Both the position numbers and the translations under genes were made by a program. A DNA stretch of 64,000 nucleotides. It comes from Beverwykella pulmonaria. Taxonomy: Eukaryota > Ascomycota > Dothideomycetes > Pleosporales > Melanommataceae. The stretch's first letter is position 1. Each line of letters begins with the position of its first letter. Positions 22,180-33,997 of the stretch are shown here, one piece after another. The notes beneath the pieces are model-generated. The model was not told the DNA's origin. It searched no databases and saw only the letters and a list, made by a program, of their open reading frames with translations. The stretch covers positions 803,197 through 867,196 of the forward strand of contig BCHH01000006.1 of NCBI GenBank assembly GCA_001599595.1. Reading direction: 5' to 3'.

Positions 22180-24410
22180 TCACCCAGCATGCCCCCTTCG
22201 TCTAACCTCCGCAGAAGTAATCCCTTGCTCCAGGAGCTTTTCCGGATCGGACTCCTCACTACTCTCCCTATTTCTCAAATCCTCCATGGAAATTGGTGGA
22301 GGCTCCTGGCGTACCTTGGGATTTGGTGACCTCATCTTGTGCATCTCATCCTCGAGTGTCATCGATAGCCTTTCTAACAGCCACTGCGCCTCCGATTTAT
22401 TTCCCATCAATGGACTGCGAATGCCTAGCCAACTCCATGTAAGTTGAGCGCCGTCTTCGTTTTTGCCCCCGTCGGCAATGGCAATGTTGGGAGTATTCTG
22501 CTTGCCGCGTCTGGTTTCAACCCTGGGTTTTCTGTGTTTAGAAGGGTCGTCTTCGTCTCCGCCAACTAGACGGAGATAATATGACCATTCCTGGTAAGTG
22601 TACTGTTTGGGTGGCGAAGCATCAACGTCCTTCATAAGCTGTCGAATCTCTCTTGCGAGTACGTAATGGTAGAAATGAATATCTCTTTCGAGTGCATCCC
22701 CATGTTCCGCTGCTTCCTCTGCTTCAACGAGCTCTTCAGTTTCGATGTGTTCCGCTAAACGGTCGAGTGTCGTTTGCTTCGATGTGCTAGGTGTGGGCTT
22801 TTCATCATCTGGCCTGTATAGTTTCCCAAGCTTTATTCTCTTCATCGCAATTTTCATCGCGGCCTTGACTCCTTTCTCGTCAGGCAGAACGGTGAGAGAT
22901 CCAACCCAGATCGTCAAATCTTTGAACTCTTTGATGACCGTATCTCCCATATTGCTGATGAGAATTGTGAGAGTCGGAACAGCAAGCAAACTCCAGAAGA
23001 CAAAGAATGCTTTCCCTGAGTTACTCGAAATGGTGAAGTCGCCGTATCCAATAGTGAGTAGAGACGTATACGCAAAGTACAGCGAGACAAAGTAACTCCA
23101 GCCTTGCGGTCTCTCCGCCACCATGAAAACGACAGCCCCGGCAAGCCACAACAGCATGGAGGCAGCAGTTGATATTGCAAGCGCAGAGTATCTCCGGTTC
23201 CTCTCTGCTATCTCTTGGACGCGTCGCATAACCCTGAATTCTTGCTCTCGCCTTTGAGACTCTGAGAGGCCTTTCTCTGAGAAGTCGATCTTCTCAAATA
23301 ATCCCACTCTTATGGTTCTCCGACCACTGTCAACCGACTGTATTACTTTCTGTCTTTTTTGTTCCATAAATCGCGCAGACAACTTCGCCTTGCCCCGTTC
23401 AAGCACCAACGATCGGATGGAGCTCACCACCAAACCCACCATGACTATTCCACCAATCGCAAAAGGGAATAGCAGCGATCGTCCAGTGTGTGTGGTAGGG
23501 ACGTACTCGCCTCCAATCCCAATGGTGAGCAGGGTAAAGTCAGCCCAGTAGACTGCATCCAAAAACTGCCAGCCCTCGACCGTCGAGAAAATTAAAGCCC
23601 CCAGAAGAAGATATACCACGAAGCCGATGGTCTGCAACATCAAAGTCCTCTGACTGGGGGTAAGCCGGAACTCTTTCGGGTAATGGCCTCGGTACGCCCC
23701 GACCACCGTTACGACCATCAAGGATGCGATGATGAAGTACAAGCCGGCGGCAATGATTCCATAGTAGAAGGCTTGGGTAAGCGCGTGCTCTTGTCGTGGT
23801 GGGATCCGGAACACGGAGCTAGAGGCGATAGCTACAAGAACGATAAGGAGGATCGAAGACATGAACCAGCCAATGATTGTGATGGGTTGGGCAATTGCGA
23901 AGGAGAGGCGTCGGGCCATATTGAGGAGCAAGGACAGGTTTGCGACGAGGGCAAAGACGAGGGATATCGAATTGATAGCTAGAAGCCTGTGTATAGACGA
24001 TTAGTGAATTATTCGAGAACAACCTCAGTTGCTAGAATACGAAGCATTGCTCGAATATTTCAGATTCGACCTACCACTTCGGATCATCGACCTTCAGTCC
24101 GTGTCCCTCGTCCGCGCCAGGTGGTATAAACACCCTCCACTTCTCCACGAGTGCACAGACACTAAACGCGTTCGCCATAGGTCCAAACGTTCCTGCGATT
24201 AATGGACACGCGGTGGACGCAAACCACCAACGGCTACCCATGCAGGTCAGCAACACTTTCTAGCCAAAACATGCCCAGAACGACTTACCTCGGATCCAGA
24301 AAATCATCCTCCTCTTGCTCGGCCTCCTTCCTTCCATCTTTCTTCTCAGTATTGCGCTCGACATCCTGCGCAGCTTCCTGCACATTGCCGTCAAGTTCGA
24401 GATCGTTCAT
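22180..24410 (-). CDS. TOK1-type outward-rectifier potassium channel
   Basis: Three exons: 24289-24410, 24075-24233 and 22180-23986, in total 695 residues. After an acidic N-terminus the protein has the family segment WWFASTACPLIAGTFGPMAN and several more membrane helices. It carries two pore loops: TIGIGGEY (about 23510-23534) and TIGYGDF (about 23035-23056). Two pore signatures in a chain with about eight predicted membrane segments are the defining layout of fungal TOK channels. These release K+ at the plasma membrane when the outward electrochemical gradient is large. The first selectivity filter is GIGG instead of the usual GYG-type sequence, an asymmetry seen in some TOK pores. The C-terminal cytosolic tail is long and charged, with SMEDLRNRESSEESDPEKLL near the end. 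Placement of both introns is supported by restored membrane segments. Confidence 0.93.
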
Positions 24411-26499
24411 GGCGGCTGTTGCTGTTATCAGGACGGGAACAAAGCAGAGTGGAGTGAAAGAGGAGTAGCAGCGTGCATGCTCCTAACAGTTGAAGTTAAG
24501 TTGGGTTTATGAAGAAGAGAACGATGGAGACAAACAAGGAAGCGCACGGGACCTCATAAACGAATGCGCATTTCAAGGCAGGGTTGTCAGGTAGGGACAA
24601 CGACTGGGGTTGTGAGGAATGACGTTGGTGGCCATCACACGCGGCATGCGGGCCAGCCCAACCTTCCTTGGAACAAGCGCCCGTGTCATCCATGCATCGT
24701 CGTGCATCGTCGTGCTTCCGGCGAACTTGGCAGGTGCTTTGTTGAACGTCAGATAGTCAGCCAGGAGCTGCATGAGTATAAAAAAGACGTTGCATATCCT
24801 GAAATAATGTATATTCATCTATAGATTGTGTCGAGTATTGCGTCCTCGATTGCTGATGCAGCAAACACGAAGAACGCGTCGGGAAGCATGCATGATCAGT
24901 TGCGAAGACCTTAGCTGGAAGGTTATTGCATTAGGGAGATCAAATTGGGGGATCAAATTGAGAGCTCAAAAAGACAGTTGTCATGCGGAGGCCCAAAATG
25001 CTTTGAACGGAGAAGGTGGTCGTGCTAACAATGAAGATATCCGCTTGATCGAGGAGATCCCGCTTGACCATTGCAAGGGCGCCAGGCCTGGGAAATGCGT
25101 GTTTGTGATGGAAAAATGCGCTCTTTCAAACCCTCCACACATTGTCTGATGCCATCATTCAAATCCACACGGTGTGGAGGGGACGCCCAGGGAGACGGAG
25201 CGATGGATTGTGGCTAGAATGCACGGTTCGCTCAAAAAACGAATGATGATGCAGCTATTCTGTATGTGGGTTAGGCTGTGAGATGGACCCAGAGCTTAAA
25301 GTCGACCGCCTGTCCTCTGGCACATCCTCACCTCGTTCGTTCATCATGTGGACATCTCTATTGGTCAGTACGTGGATAGAACGCATAGTGAACGGCGTCT
25401 GGACTGACAGTAGTGTGTCTGCACGACTCGAAAGATAAATTAACAGGTTCGAACAGCAGAGTGTAGGATCAATGTGCGGAGTCGAAGCCAGCCTACTCTG
25501 CTTCTCTATGAGACAGAGACATGTTCGGCACAAGATACTGCATTATGCGGGTCAAGAGTAGAAACAGAACTGGGTTTAAGGCTTATTTCTATTCGTTACT
25601 CTGTTCTATAGGCTGCTTCTACTTCAACTTGGTGTTTGCTCTGCGAGCCTTATTTGAAAGATGCATGTCCTTGAACTCTACTTCATCTCTGACGTCACCC
25701 TGGCTTCAAGTATGCATTTCATGATTCAAGCTTTCGATGCTGGCCAAAGTCTATTCGCGCTTCGGAATCTTTCACGGCATTTCCATTTCCATTTCTTATA
25801 TTAGGAACAAGAGAAAACTGACTATGCGTGTTCTCATCAACGACCAGCCATATACCGTTACGTTGTTTCATCATACACATGTCAGCCTTGTCAAAACTGG
25901 TGGAAGGTATATATGTTGGCTACGAAGGTGCGGTGGATGATCGAATATGATTCTAGCCGGCGCATATCCAACTTAAGGACAAGAAGAACCATGTCCATTA
26001 CCAGTCTTGGATCAACCTTCATACCAGGACCCGGACACTCTGTCGTCAGCAACCCTCCCGTCGAGTGTATACGTCTACATAAGTCTTTATCATCCAATTG
26101 CCTTCCGCTTCCCGCTAGGACAGCCGCCTGATGACTATGTGTTGAAGAATGATTGTAGTCGTGTCTGGGTAGGTCATCAGCGACCTTGACATCGGGTTAT
26201 GCCATTTACCGCATGTCTGTTGCTGGTTCCTGGAGCCCTGTTAGAGTGCTATCGTCCTGATATGCCTCCATCAACGCCCGCCAATGTATACTGTGCTGTA
26301 TTGCCATCCTGCGTCCGGCGTGCACTCTAGGCGCACGCCGCCGCAACCCCTCGAGAGTGCCTGCTGTCGTTGTGTATCTTCTCTTACTTGCCACTCGCGT
26401 CATAGCAACTGGCAGTATGTCCGACGCTAGCTTTGCCACTGTGTGTGCCCCTATCGATATCCTCATCGACGACGCTGCCGCGGTTCGCCTCAGGCAGAA
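24411..26499. other. Gene-free stretch, about 2.1 kb
   Basis: No supported gene. A 10-base direct repeat (GCATCGTCGT twice) lies at about 24695-24715. The right end leads into the helicase pseudogene, and its missing N-terminal part may extend left in unrecognisable form. Confidence 0.4.
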
Positions 26500-27349
26500 C
26501 CCGAGTATGTTGCCAAGGTCCGTGAGGTTGGATGGAACAACCCCATCCCCTTCAACTACGAGTCTGTTCAGGGTGGCCGGGCCGACCCGGAAGAGACTCG
26601 TGACGGTGCTGCCTGGTTCTTGGATGCCGCTATTTACCGGTAGGACGACGACTTCGGTGACGTCGGCGAGAAGAATCCAGAACTCGAGAAGAAGCCTTTC
26701 GAAGGCGAGCACCTCATGCGTGCCGGCCATCAGATCAAGGCCTTGAGCTTCCACATTGATGTGGTTGGTCCGGAGCAGATCCACCGTTCGCGAGTATGTT
26801 CTACATCCAGCCACTGTATGTCGTGCTCACTGATAATCATTATATAGTCCTCGGAGGCTAGTCTTCACCCCATCATGATGGAGAATGTCGAATTCTGCCA
26901 ATACTAGACCCAACTCCAATTCAGAGCTACACCATCCCGGTGCTCCTCCTGGGCCATGATATCGTGGCTATCGCGCAGACTGGTATGTACGCGGTCCCCG
27001 GCTCATCTTCTGTTTACTAAATAGTCCATAGGATCTGGAAAGACTGCCGCCTTCTTGATCCTCATCCTTTCCAAGCGGATAGGCAAGGCGCGCCAACTTG
27101 CAGCGCTCCGACCAAAACCAGCGTGAGCAGCTCGAGATGGGATGGGATGTCCTCATCGCCACTCCTGGACGCTTGATGGACTTTTCTCGCCAGAAGTAAG
27201 TCTTTCCACTTTCACTTTCACCTATTAAACAATTGACTTCTCACAGGTTCACCGTCATTGTTGAAGCTGACGGGCTTCTCTCTAGGGGCTGGGAAGAGGC
27301 CATGGAGAAGCTATTCTGCGATGTGGTGTCGAGATTACCAGTGGCCTAG
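26500..27349 (+). pseudogene. DEAD-box RNA helicase (Ded1/DDX3-like), decayed and internally deleted
   Basis: Reading frames on the plus strand preserve pieces of an N-terminal extension (EYVAKVREVGWNNPIPFNYE, then FGDVGEKNPELEKKPFEGEH). The helicase core start follows (LHPIMMENVEFCQY). The Walker A motif AQTGSGKT is split by a retained intron: donor GTATGT near 26992, acceptor near 27030. The frame then jumps from KARQLAALRPKP straight to EQLEMGWDVLIATPGRLMDF, so the segment with motif Ia is gone. The DEAD box is degraded to VEADG, and the sequence ends shortly after GWEEAMEKLF, so the whole second RecA domain is missing. Stops occur at 26641-26643 and 26905-26907. Retained introns mean it came from a genomic duplication, not from an mRNA. 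Confidence 0.85.
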
Positions 27350-27765
27350 AGATGTGAATGTGAATAGAATCTCACCAAGTCACTTGCATTTTTCACAAAC
27401 GCACAAGAGGGTTTTGGTGTTGAAGGTACATATATTCGTCTTCTATATCCACGCCCCTTTCTCATCCCCATCATAATTACATGCTGCTATGTAGCAGATC
27501 TCTATCTAAGTCACCCCGTATCCATCTCTTCGTCTTCCATACGTATATATATTACTCATACATCGAAGTGCTATCGCTGAGATATCGTGAAATCTAAATG
27601 CCATAATGCCCATTACCGTCCCATGTTGTAACTGTTACCCGTAAAACCGTAGATGTATGTAAACATATGCTTTGGTGCGTGAACGCTCACTTACATGAAA
27701 GAAAATGGTATGCGTCGTAAAAAAAATGGAGAAAGTGAAGAAGCGAGTAAGCAGGTGAGGTATGC
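27350..27765. other. Intergenic region
   Basis: This lies between the helicase relic and the 3' end of the DUF3433 gene on the opposite strand. Nothing recognisable is seen. Confidence 0.4.
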
Positions 27766-30546
27766 TTACACCGACCCGGCCCAGCTCCTCCGCTGCTGCT
27801 CCTCCCATATCACCAACTCCCTGCCACCCCTCTCCCCTCTCTTCACGCGATCAATGCCGAGGTGCTCGAGCCCATCGCGTCCAACGTGGATACCGAAGCC
27901 GTACTTGATCTTTCCAGGCTCGAGCACACTATTGCGTTTCTCTTCCTCGGTCTCTCGGCTGCGTCCCTTGCCCTTCTTCTGGGCGGTGCTCCGAGTGGGG
28001 TCTGTTGGCGAGTCACCGCGTAGATTATCCCGCGACGGGCGCACGAGGTTGGTCAGAGAGCGCGCCCATGTTCGTTCCAGGTATGCGGGGCCCATGAGCC
28101 GGGTCACAAGCTCCGGCTTTGTTTGCGGGCGGGCAAAGGCGCGGTCGGATAGGATCTGGGATTGGTAGACCCAGCTAATGATTTCGGCGAGGGAAGAGCT
28201 GCGGTGTGGGAGCGCGGCGCGGCGGCGGCCGGGGAGTAAAGCAAAGATGCTAAGGGCGTAGAGGGCGAGGAAGAAACACAGAGCGTAGTATCCTGGGAGA
28301 TCAGCCGCCACGCGGACGACGTTCGAGCTGGGGTAGTATTGAGTCCAGAAACAGCCACCGGCGAGGATCGGTAAGGTGGTCGAACAGAGGGAGACGAGTG
28401 AGAGAAAGGCAGTTTGGTAGTGCTTGTTCTCGAGGGCGGAGAGGGTGACGGAGATGGGGAGGCGGGAGGAGTAGTCGACTAGAAGTGAGGTTTCGGCTGT
28501 GGCGCCGCCTTTAGAGGAGAGCGAGATATATGGTCGGAGAGTGCGGAGCGAGTAGTCGAATGTGAGAATGACGAGGAAGAGGAAGTGGCCGATCAAGGCG
28601 GGGATAAAGGAGTACAAAAAGTTCGAAGCCGAGAAGCCAGCCGAGTCTGTACGCGCCATAACCTGGGGAAGGAAGCCTAGTCGGACTGCGTTGTTGACGA
28701 AGCTTACGACTAGCCATGCGATGACGAGAACGAGAGCGATGACAATCCAAGCAATGACGGACGAGTCGCGAAGATACCAGGGTAGGTACTTCAGTCGGAT
28801 GCCCGGGCTACGTATGTCCATGCGGATGGAGAAATCGCCTGGACGCTGGGTGCCTTGGAGAGGAGGGTCAAGAGATGATCTCTCTGGGGCCTTCTCCCGA
28901 ATGCGACCTTCCTCGATGGAAAATCTCCTCGTCTCTCCGCCTTCATCGCCAATGCCGTAGAAGACATCATTTGGTCGCCTGGTTGTGCTCCAGTACCCGA
29001 TCCGATCCGCGCGGCCCTCTAGGCGTTCCCTCAACTCGAGTTTATCAAAAGTCTCGGCACCGTTATAGTCGTTCAAATTGTTCGAGCGCCCCAGCAGTAC
29101 CATGATATCGGCCAAAGACCGAGGGTCCCACTTCAACCCAGTCTGCTTCCGGGGAAGAAGCATCATCAAAGCAAACAATGCCAGAATTAAGAATATGTAG
29201 AGAACGACAACAGTCCAGATGACACCTTGTACGGCAATCCATCTCCAGACGCTTTCGTTCAGGTCATATCGTACGTTGAATGTGGACGCAAGAAGGGGTA
29301 TCGTGAATGAAAACAACCAGAAGATAACGTAGCATGCTCCAATCAAAGGCTGGCCAGCCCTGAAATGCTCTAGTTTGGGTAGCAGAAACTGCATGGGGTA
29401 TAATGCGAGAAAAACAGCCTCGGAGCGTTGGTGTGAGGATTCCGAGGCCATGGAAATGAAGGGTACGATTCGCTGAAGCGCAATTTGAACTTGCAGAAGC
29501 CAAATGAATATGAACATTCCAATCATGGTCGGAAGGTATTCGAAAACGAAGTAGCGGTTGTCACCGAAAGAGGTGTAGTTCCAGAGACCGTGACCGCCGT
29601 TGCGATTGGAGTATACAGCGGAGAAAATGAGGGCGGCGAGCATGGCGAGGCATAGGAAGAGGAAGATACCCAGCCAGAGTGGTCGGAGTATGGCGGGGAG
29701 GAAGTGAAGGGGCGAATGCGCGGGTTGCACAGCCGTGAAGACGTCCTTCATTACTGCTGGGGTCAGTACAGGCGCTTCTCGCATGTGGTGGTCGCGTAAA
29801 GAATCGAACGTACTAGGTACATCGTGACTGTGTGCTGGTGCCTGCGCAGGCGGTTTGGGGGGTGGCAGCCGAGATATCCTTGACATTCTCCGCTCTCTCT
29901 CCTGCTCTTGGTCCATGTAGCCCAAGCCATCATCTGAGATTATGCGCTCCACGGGATAGTCGTCGTCGTCGTCATCGTTGTCGGCGGCCCCAACTTGTGG
30001 ATACAACCGTGATCCCCGCACCTCTTCGTCGCGAGTCAATTGGTCGATAGCGAAACGGATGTAGGGTGTGGTATCCATTCCAGGAGTGGTGGCAAGGGAT
30101 GCCGAGTCCATGGCAGCTCGCTGCTGCACGTATTCTCCGCTGTCCTGCGTCTCTGGTCTTTCTTCGGCGACGGTGGAGACGGCGGGCGAGTGCAGCTGGG
30201 GGTGGCTGCGATCGGATGTGGTGGTGTCGATGGGCTGTTGCTGCTGGTGCTGCCTGGGAATGCCAACGCCCTTGAGGAAGGTTACTGGAGCTTCGAGTTG
30301 TTGATGTTGTTGCTGCAAATGCTCATGGCTCTGCTGCGGGGTGCGGTTGTGGGACGGCGGGGTGGAATAGCGGCGATTCGCAGACTTCGATCGATCATCA
30401 CTCTCGCTCGAGTTGTTCTCGGACAGGCTGTAGTATCCTTCCGAGGCAGCTTCAGAGGCGGCGAGGCTCTGCTTCGAGCCTGAGTGGGAGAGGCGTGGTT
30501 TGGAGACGTTGGTGTGCTTGAGCTGGAAGATCGAGTCCTGGCTCAT
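27766..30546 (-). CDS. Large multi-pass membrane protein with DUF3433 repeats
   Basis: A single open frame of 926 residues. The first 280 or so are low-complexity and polar (Ser, Gln, His runs), ending in PPPKPPAQ and a segment that leads into the membrane part. Two membrane modules follow, each with several hydrophobic helices. The first starts near RPLWLGIFLFLCLAMLAALIF and the second near LKYLPWYLRDSSVIAWIV. They are separated by a cytosolic linker with KWDPRSLADIMVLLGRSNN. A similar SLAEIISWVYQSQIL segment recurs after the second module, so the protein looks like an internal duplication. This matches my memory of the fungal DUF3433 family, which includes Neurospora spray. The family is linked to calcium homeostasis and hyphal branching, but the molecular role is unknown. 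No intron is needed. Confidence 0.8.
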   Translation of the reverse strand: MSQDSIFQLKHTNVSKPRLSHSGSKQSLAASEAASEGYYSLSENNSSESDDRSKSANRRYSTPPSHNRTPQQSHEHLQQQHQQLEAPVTFLKGVGIPRQHQQQQPIDTTTSDRSHPQLHSPAVSTVAEERPETQDSGEYVQQRAAMDSASLATTPGMDTTPYIRFAIDQLTRDEEVRGSRLYPQVGAADNDDDDDDYPVERIISDDGLGYMDQEQERERRMSRISRLPPPKPPAQAPAHSHDVPSTFDSLRDHHMREAPVLTPAVMKDVFTAVQPAHSPLHFLPAILRPLWLGIFLFLCLAMLAALIFSAVYSNRNGGHGLWNYTSFGDNRYFVFEYLPTMIGMFIFIWLLQVQIALQRIVPFISMASESSHQRSEAVFLALYPMQFLLPKLEHFRAGQPLIGACYVIFWLFSFTIPLLASTFNVRYDLNESVWRWIAVQGVIWTVVVLYIFLILALFALMMLLPRKQTGLKWDPRSLADIMVLLGRSNNLNDYNGAETFDKLELRERLEGRADRIGYWSTTRRPNDVFYGIGDEGGETRRFSIEEGRIREKAPERSSLDPPLQGTQRPGDFSIRMDIRSPGIRLKYLPWYLRDSSVIAWIVIALVLVIAWLVVSFVNNAVRLGFLPQVMARTDSAGFSASNFLYSFIPALIGHFLFLVILTFDYSLRTLRPYISLSSKGGATAETSLLVDYSSRLPISVTLSALENKHYQTAFLSLVSLCSTTLPILAGGCFWTQYYPSSNVVRVAADLPGYYALCFFLALYALSIFALLPGRRRAALPHRSSSLAEIISWVYQSQILSDRAFARPQTKPELVTRLMGPAYLERTWARSLTNLVRPSRDNLRGDSPTDPTRSTAQKKGKGRSRETEEEKRNSVLEPGKIKYGFGIHVGRDGLEHLGIDRVKRGERGGRELVIWEEQQRRSWAGSV

Positions 30547-33295
30547 GTCTCTGGGAGGCTAGGGAGTGGATATGCAGAGGGGAGATGGCATGTTGGGATC
30601 TGTGGCCGGCTGTAGGGTCAGTTTTGTAGAATGGTGGTTGGCGCTGCATGAGGTTGGGAGCACGAGTCGAGAGGTGGCTGGGAGAGCTAGCCACAGGGGT
30701 CAACTTGTCACGACAGCACTCGCTGGTGAGACACGGCACGGGCGCAAGCAGGATTGGAGACACTGAGAGACTAAACTACTTGATATATGTCTTATCCATA
30801 TTGCGCATGAGTGTTTGTATGGTTGTATCGTGGGATTACTTAGAGTTCAAGATCTCCAGGGGCGGGCTAGCTCGCCTAGCCTTGGCACACGAACCGAGGC
30901 TGCGCTCGGACCATCTGCCACCCGGTTCAACTAAAAAGCGACACTCGCCATTTTCGACCCAGAGCAAGCAACGTTATCACTTCTACTACACAAGCAACAG
31001 CGTGTAACTCTGCACCGATTTACTGTTTATTAAAAAATGCATACACTCAAAATTTCATTGAACAAGTAAATACCTATTGCCCTAGAGAATTCTCGAGCAT
31101 TTAAAGACAAAGTTTAAAGACAAAGGTTGTGCTGCTGCTATGGGAGTTGCTTTTTAACCAAGCCGCTGTGCCTATCTCCTCGACACCAAACATCCATCAT
31201 GACCTTTGCCACTTATCAACTCTCTATCTGTCCTTCAACTTCTTTTATCCACACATTCAGTTTTTTGACCCTGCTGTAGATTAGTTTGTACAGGCAGTTT
31301 CGCAAGAGTTTTTATTCATTGCAATACTGCATTTACGACAACGAGAGCGACATGAGTGTCGCAATATACCTCACACTGTCAACGACAGATTGACAAAATT
31401 TTCATATAATCCATTATTGTTCCCCTTTCAATTTCCAGCTTTTTCAACTACGAAGGGTCGATCTACAACAGTGGCACTTCATTCGTGCGGTGTTTCCATT
31501 ACGCGACAACGGTAAGGAACATTATCAACTGCACAGTTACATTCAGAATCAGATCCAATACGTGCTTTCACGTGCTTCAAACCGTCCACAACCCTGATTA
31601 CTCTTCGACACCTAGGAATCCGGAATTAGAATGTTGTCGTTAAACCCGAACATGGATCATCCATGATATTTATCCTCCTTACACCAGGTAGTCCTGAGCC
31701 ATTTCTGGGAGACACTTGAACAGCGACGCATGTGCCCCACCAGCTGAGTCTATAGCACACGCGAACGGCAGCTAATAAGTAGCTGCAAATACGCTACAGT
31801 AAGCACAGCAACCTGAGTCCCATCACACCACCACATACTCCGTGAGGCATGTAATACGAGAGCAGACGCACGCTGTTTTTCCGTTGGCCTGGAGTCAATT
31901 TACTCCATACACCCATTTCTTCGACGCCTATCTTTAGCCACGACAGAAGGCACTCTGCCAGACAATTCAACAGGATCTTCCCTCCTACAGGGAAGTATTA
32001 CTCGACCACTTCAGAAGTTCTTGTGCGTTTCTCAAAATCTGCATGTCAGGCCATCAGCGCAAGCCACTGAAGCTAAACCTCCCAATTACACAGTCGACGT
32101 CATTTGATTTCTCATGCGAATCACTACTTGGTTGCAGCTTCGCGGAGTCTCCTGTGCTACCCAACATAACCTGAGTGAATACAAGTCAGACTAAACCCAC
32201 TGGCACTTTCAGCATCAACTGCAAACGTTCTTTACCGCAGCTAGGATTGCTACTGTAGAATGATTGCCGCATTGTGAAAGAGGGGCCCGCTTTCGATATT
32301 TGCTAGCGTCAACTCCAAATTCTTCGGCCACAGCTGAGTCTTCTAGTATAGAATAGTTACCACACTACGAGAAAAAGCACTTTCTCTATATATATATCAG
32401 AAAAATCTCCAAGTTTTTTCTACCAGGCTGAGATTTTTGTTGTGCAACGTACGATGCCTCAGAGAGGGGTTTGCGCCTTCGATATATGCAAGGCAATGCA
32501 AGGCAAGGTAAGGCAAGCTAAGGCAAACTAAGGTAAGGCACTGTGTCGTGTAAACGTAATGTCCAACTATCGTCAAAGTCTACACAGCAGTGCTGATGTT
32601 CGGTTCTGATCGCTATTCACGCACCGGCCTTGCGGATTTTTCCTCTCAGAGTCACATCGGGAAGAACAAATATCTTGTTCGCTCCGCACATGCTGTCTAT
32701 ATTGATGCCCACCATCAGGCGAAACTTCAGAATAGACTCGGAACTAACACATGCATTCTGTATAAATCACTTCGCCAATGACCCACCACGCAATGTTGCG
32801 TAGGATCGAATTCCGGGTCCCCAGATATCGCTCCCTTCATGTCAACTAGTGACGCGACTCAGCTGCATGCAAAGTAGGAATTTTAGCTGCCGCTGCGCGA
32901 AAGCGGCTACGGTTTTTGCAGAAGCAAATAAATGCCGTTCTGGTCTTCCGGGCCAGCCATCATACGCGTTTCAAGTGGACTGTGTTGTTGTCCCGTGTTG
33001 AGAAACTATAGTTAGAAAACAATAACCAGTATTTCAGTTCCATGATGCTTGGTTCTGGTTAAATCGATTGATTATTACATTTGGCATTAGTGGTAAGTGA
33101 AGTTTAACGAGTGAGGAGCTATATCAGCCAGATTATGAGGCAAGCCCAAGCAAACACCAGTCTGTCCCAAGCCCCGCATCCAAACAATAAGTGAGCGTCT
33201 CCAAATTCCCATTAGCCCTTTTCAATATCATCCTAGGTCATAATCTCGTCACATGCAGCTGAGCTGTCTTGCAAGTGACATTTTCGGGTGGCTTA
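30547..33295. other. Gene-free stretch, about 2.7 kb
   Basis: The left part is the promoter side of the DUF3433 gene. No coding sequence is recognised further right. It contains an AAGGCA-rich degenerate repeat at about 32484-32540. Two related segments of about 25 bases sit roughly 180 bases apart (AGAGGGG...TTTCGATATTTGC near 32279 and AGAGGGG...CTTCGATATATGC near 32461). It could be worn-out repeat DNA. Confidence 0.4.
32484..32540. repeat. Degenerate AAGGCA-type repeat
   Basis: At least six AAGGCA or AAGGTA units occur in about 57 bases, spaced 5 or 11 bases apart with GCTA/ACTA linkers. No coding frame is associated. Confidence 0.65.
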
Positions 33296-33997
33296 TTACC
33301 AACCGCCATACCCATCCTTGGTCTTGCACTCGGTCTTCGTCTCGACAATAGCCGTAGTGTATGGCACTGCCGTGGTCTCCGTGCAGGTTGAGAGGCTGGT
33401 CTTGCTGGTGACGTACGTGACCGGGCAGGTCTCGACCTCAGTCTTGTAGTTGGTGGTCACAACACTGCGGTTGAGAGATTTAGCGGACCTGACGCATGAA
33501 TAGAGAAGTATGATGAGGCGGGGTCTTACGTGTATGGATAAGTCTTGCACTCGGTGTCTGTGATAACCTTGGTCGTGTACTTGGTAATATAGCTGACGGT
33601 GGTGACGGGGTAGGTATTGGCTTCAGTGGTAGTCTTGTAATTGGTGATTGTCTGTTCATGTCAGTTGATAATATGGAGAAAATGAAGTGGGCTGCGGGAC
33701 ATACCGTCTTGGAGGTGCCGACACTGGTCACGGGGTATGGCTTCACGGTGCTCTTGATTGAATTGGAGACAGTCGTGACGGGCACGTAGATAGTCTTCGT
33801 GGAGAGCATAGTCTTGGTACTAGTTTCGACTTTGGTCTTGGTGTAGTACACTGAATGAAAGTTAGATTGTTGGAGCTTTTGCTAGTCCCATGATCTGGTT
33901 TACCGGCAGAGCAAGTCGAATGCTTGTCATAGCCAGGGAAGGCTACGACGCAGGAAGCTGAGACGATGAGAGCGAGGAGAGTATTCTGGAAGAGCAT
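33296..33997 (-). CDS. Small secreted Thr/Tyr-rich repeat protein
   Basis: Four exons: 33904-33997, 33705-33850, 33530-33651 and 33296-33464, giving 176 residues. The first exon encodes a signal peptide (MLFQNTLLALIVSASCVVAF, cleavage expected soon after). The mature part is a run of degenerate repeats built around Pro-Val-Thr: VPVTTVSNSIK, YPVTSVGTSKT, YPVTTVSYITK and CPVTYVTSKT. Intervening YTKTKVET-, NYKTTTEA- and NYKTEVET-type strands alternate with them, which suggests a beta-rich rod or solenoid. Cys residues are few, with three near the C-terminus, and I see no GPI signal. Repeat borders roughly follow exon borders, so the gene may have grown by exon duplication. Similar Thr-rich secreted proteins occur in fungal walls. 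An effector or wall role is only a guess. The last acceptor was chosen at 33465/33464 because it keeps the repeat pattern; an alternative acceptor just upstream would insert about eight residues. Confidence 0.75.

Noticed and set aside
26206..26814. 202-codon minus-strand frame
   Set aside because: It lies antisense to the helicase relic, whose plus-strand reading contains recognisable helicase sequence.
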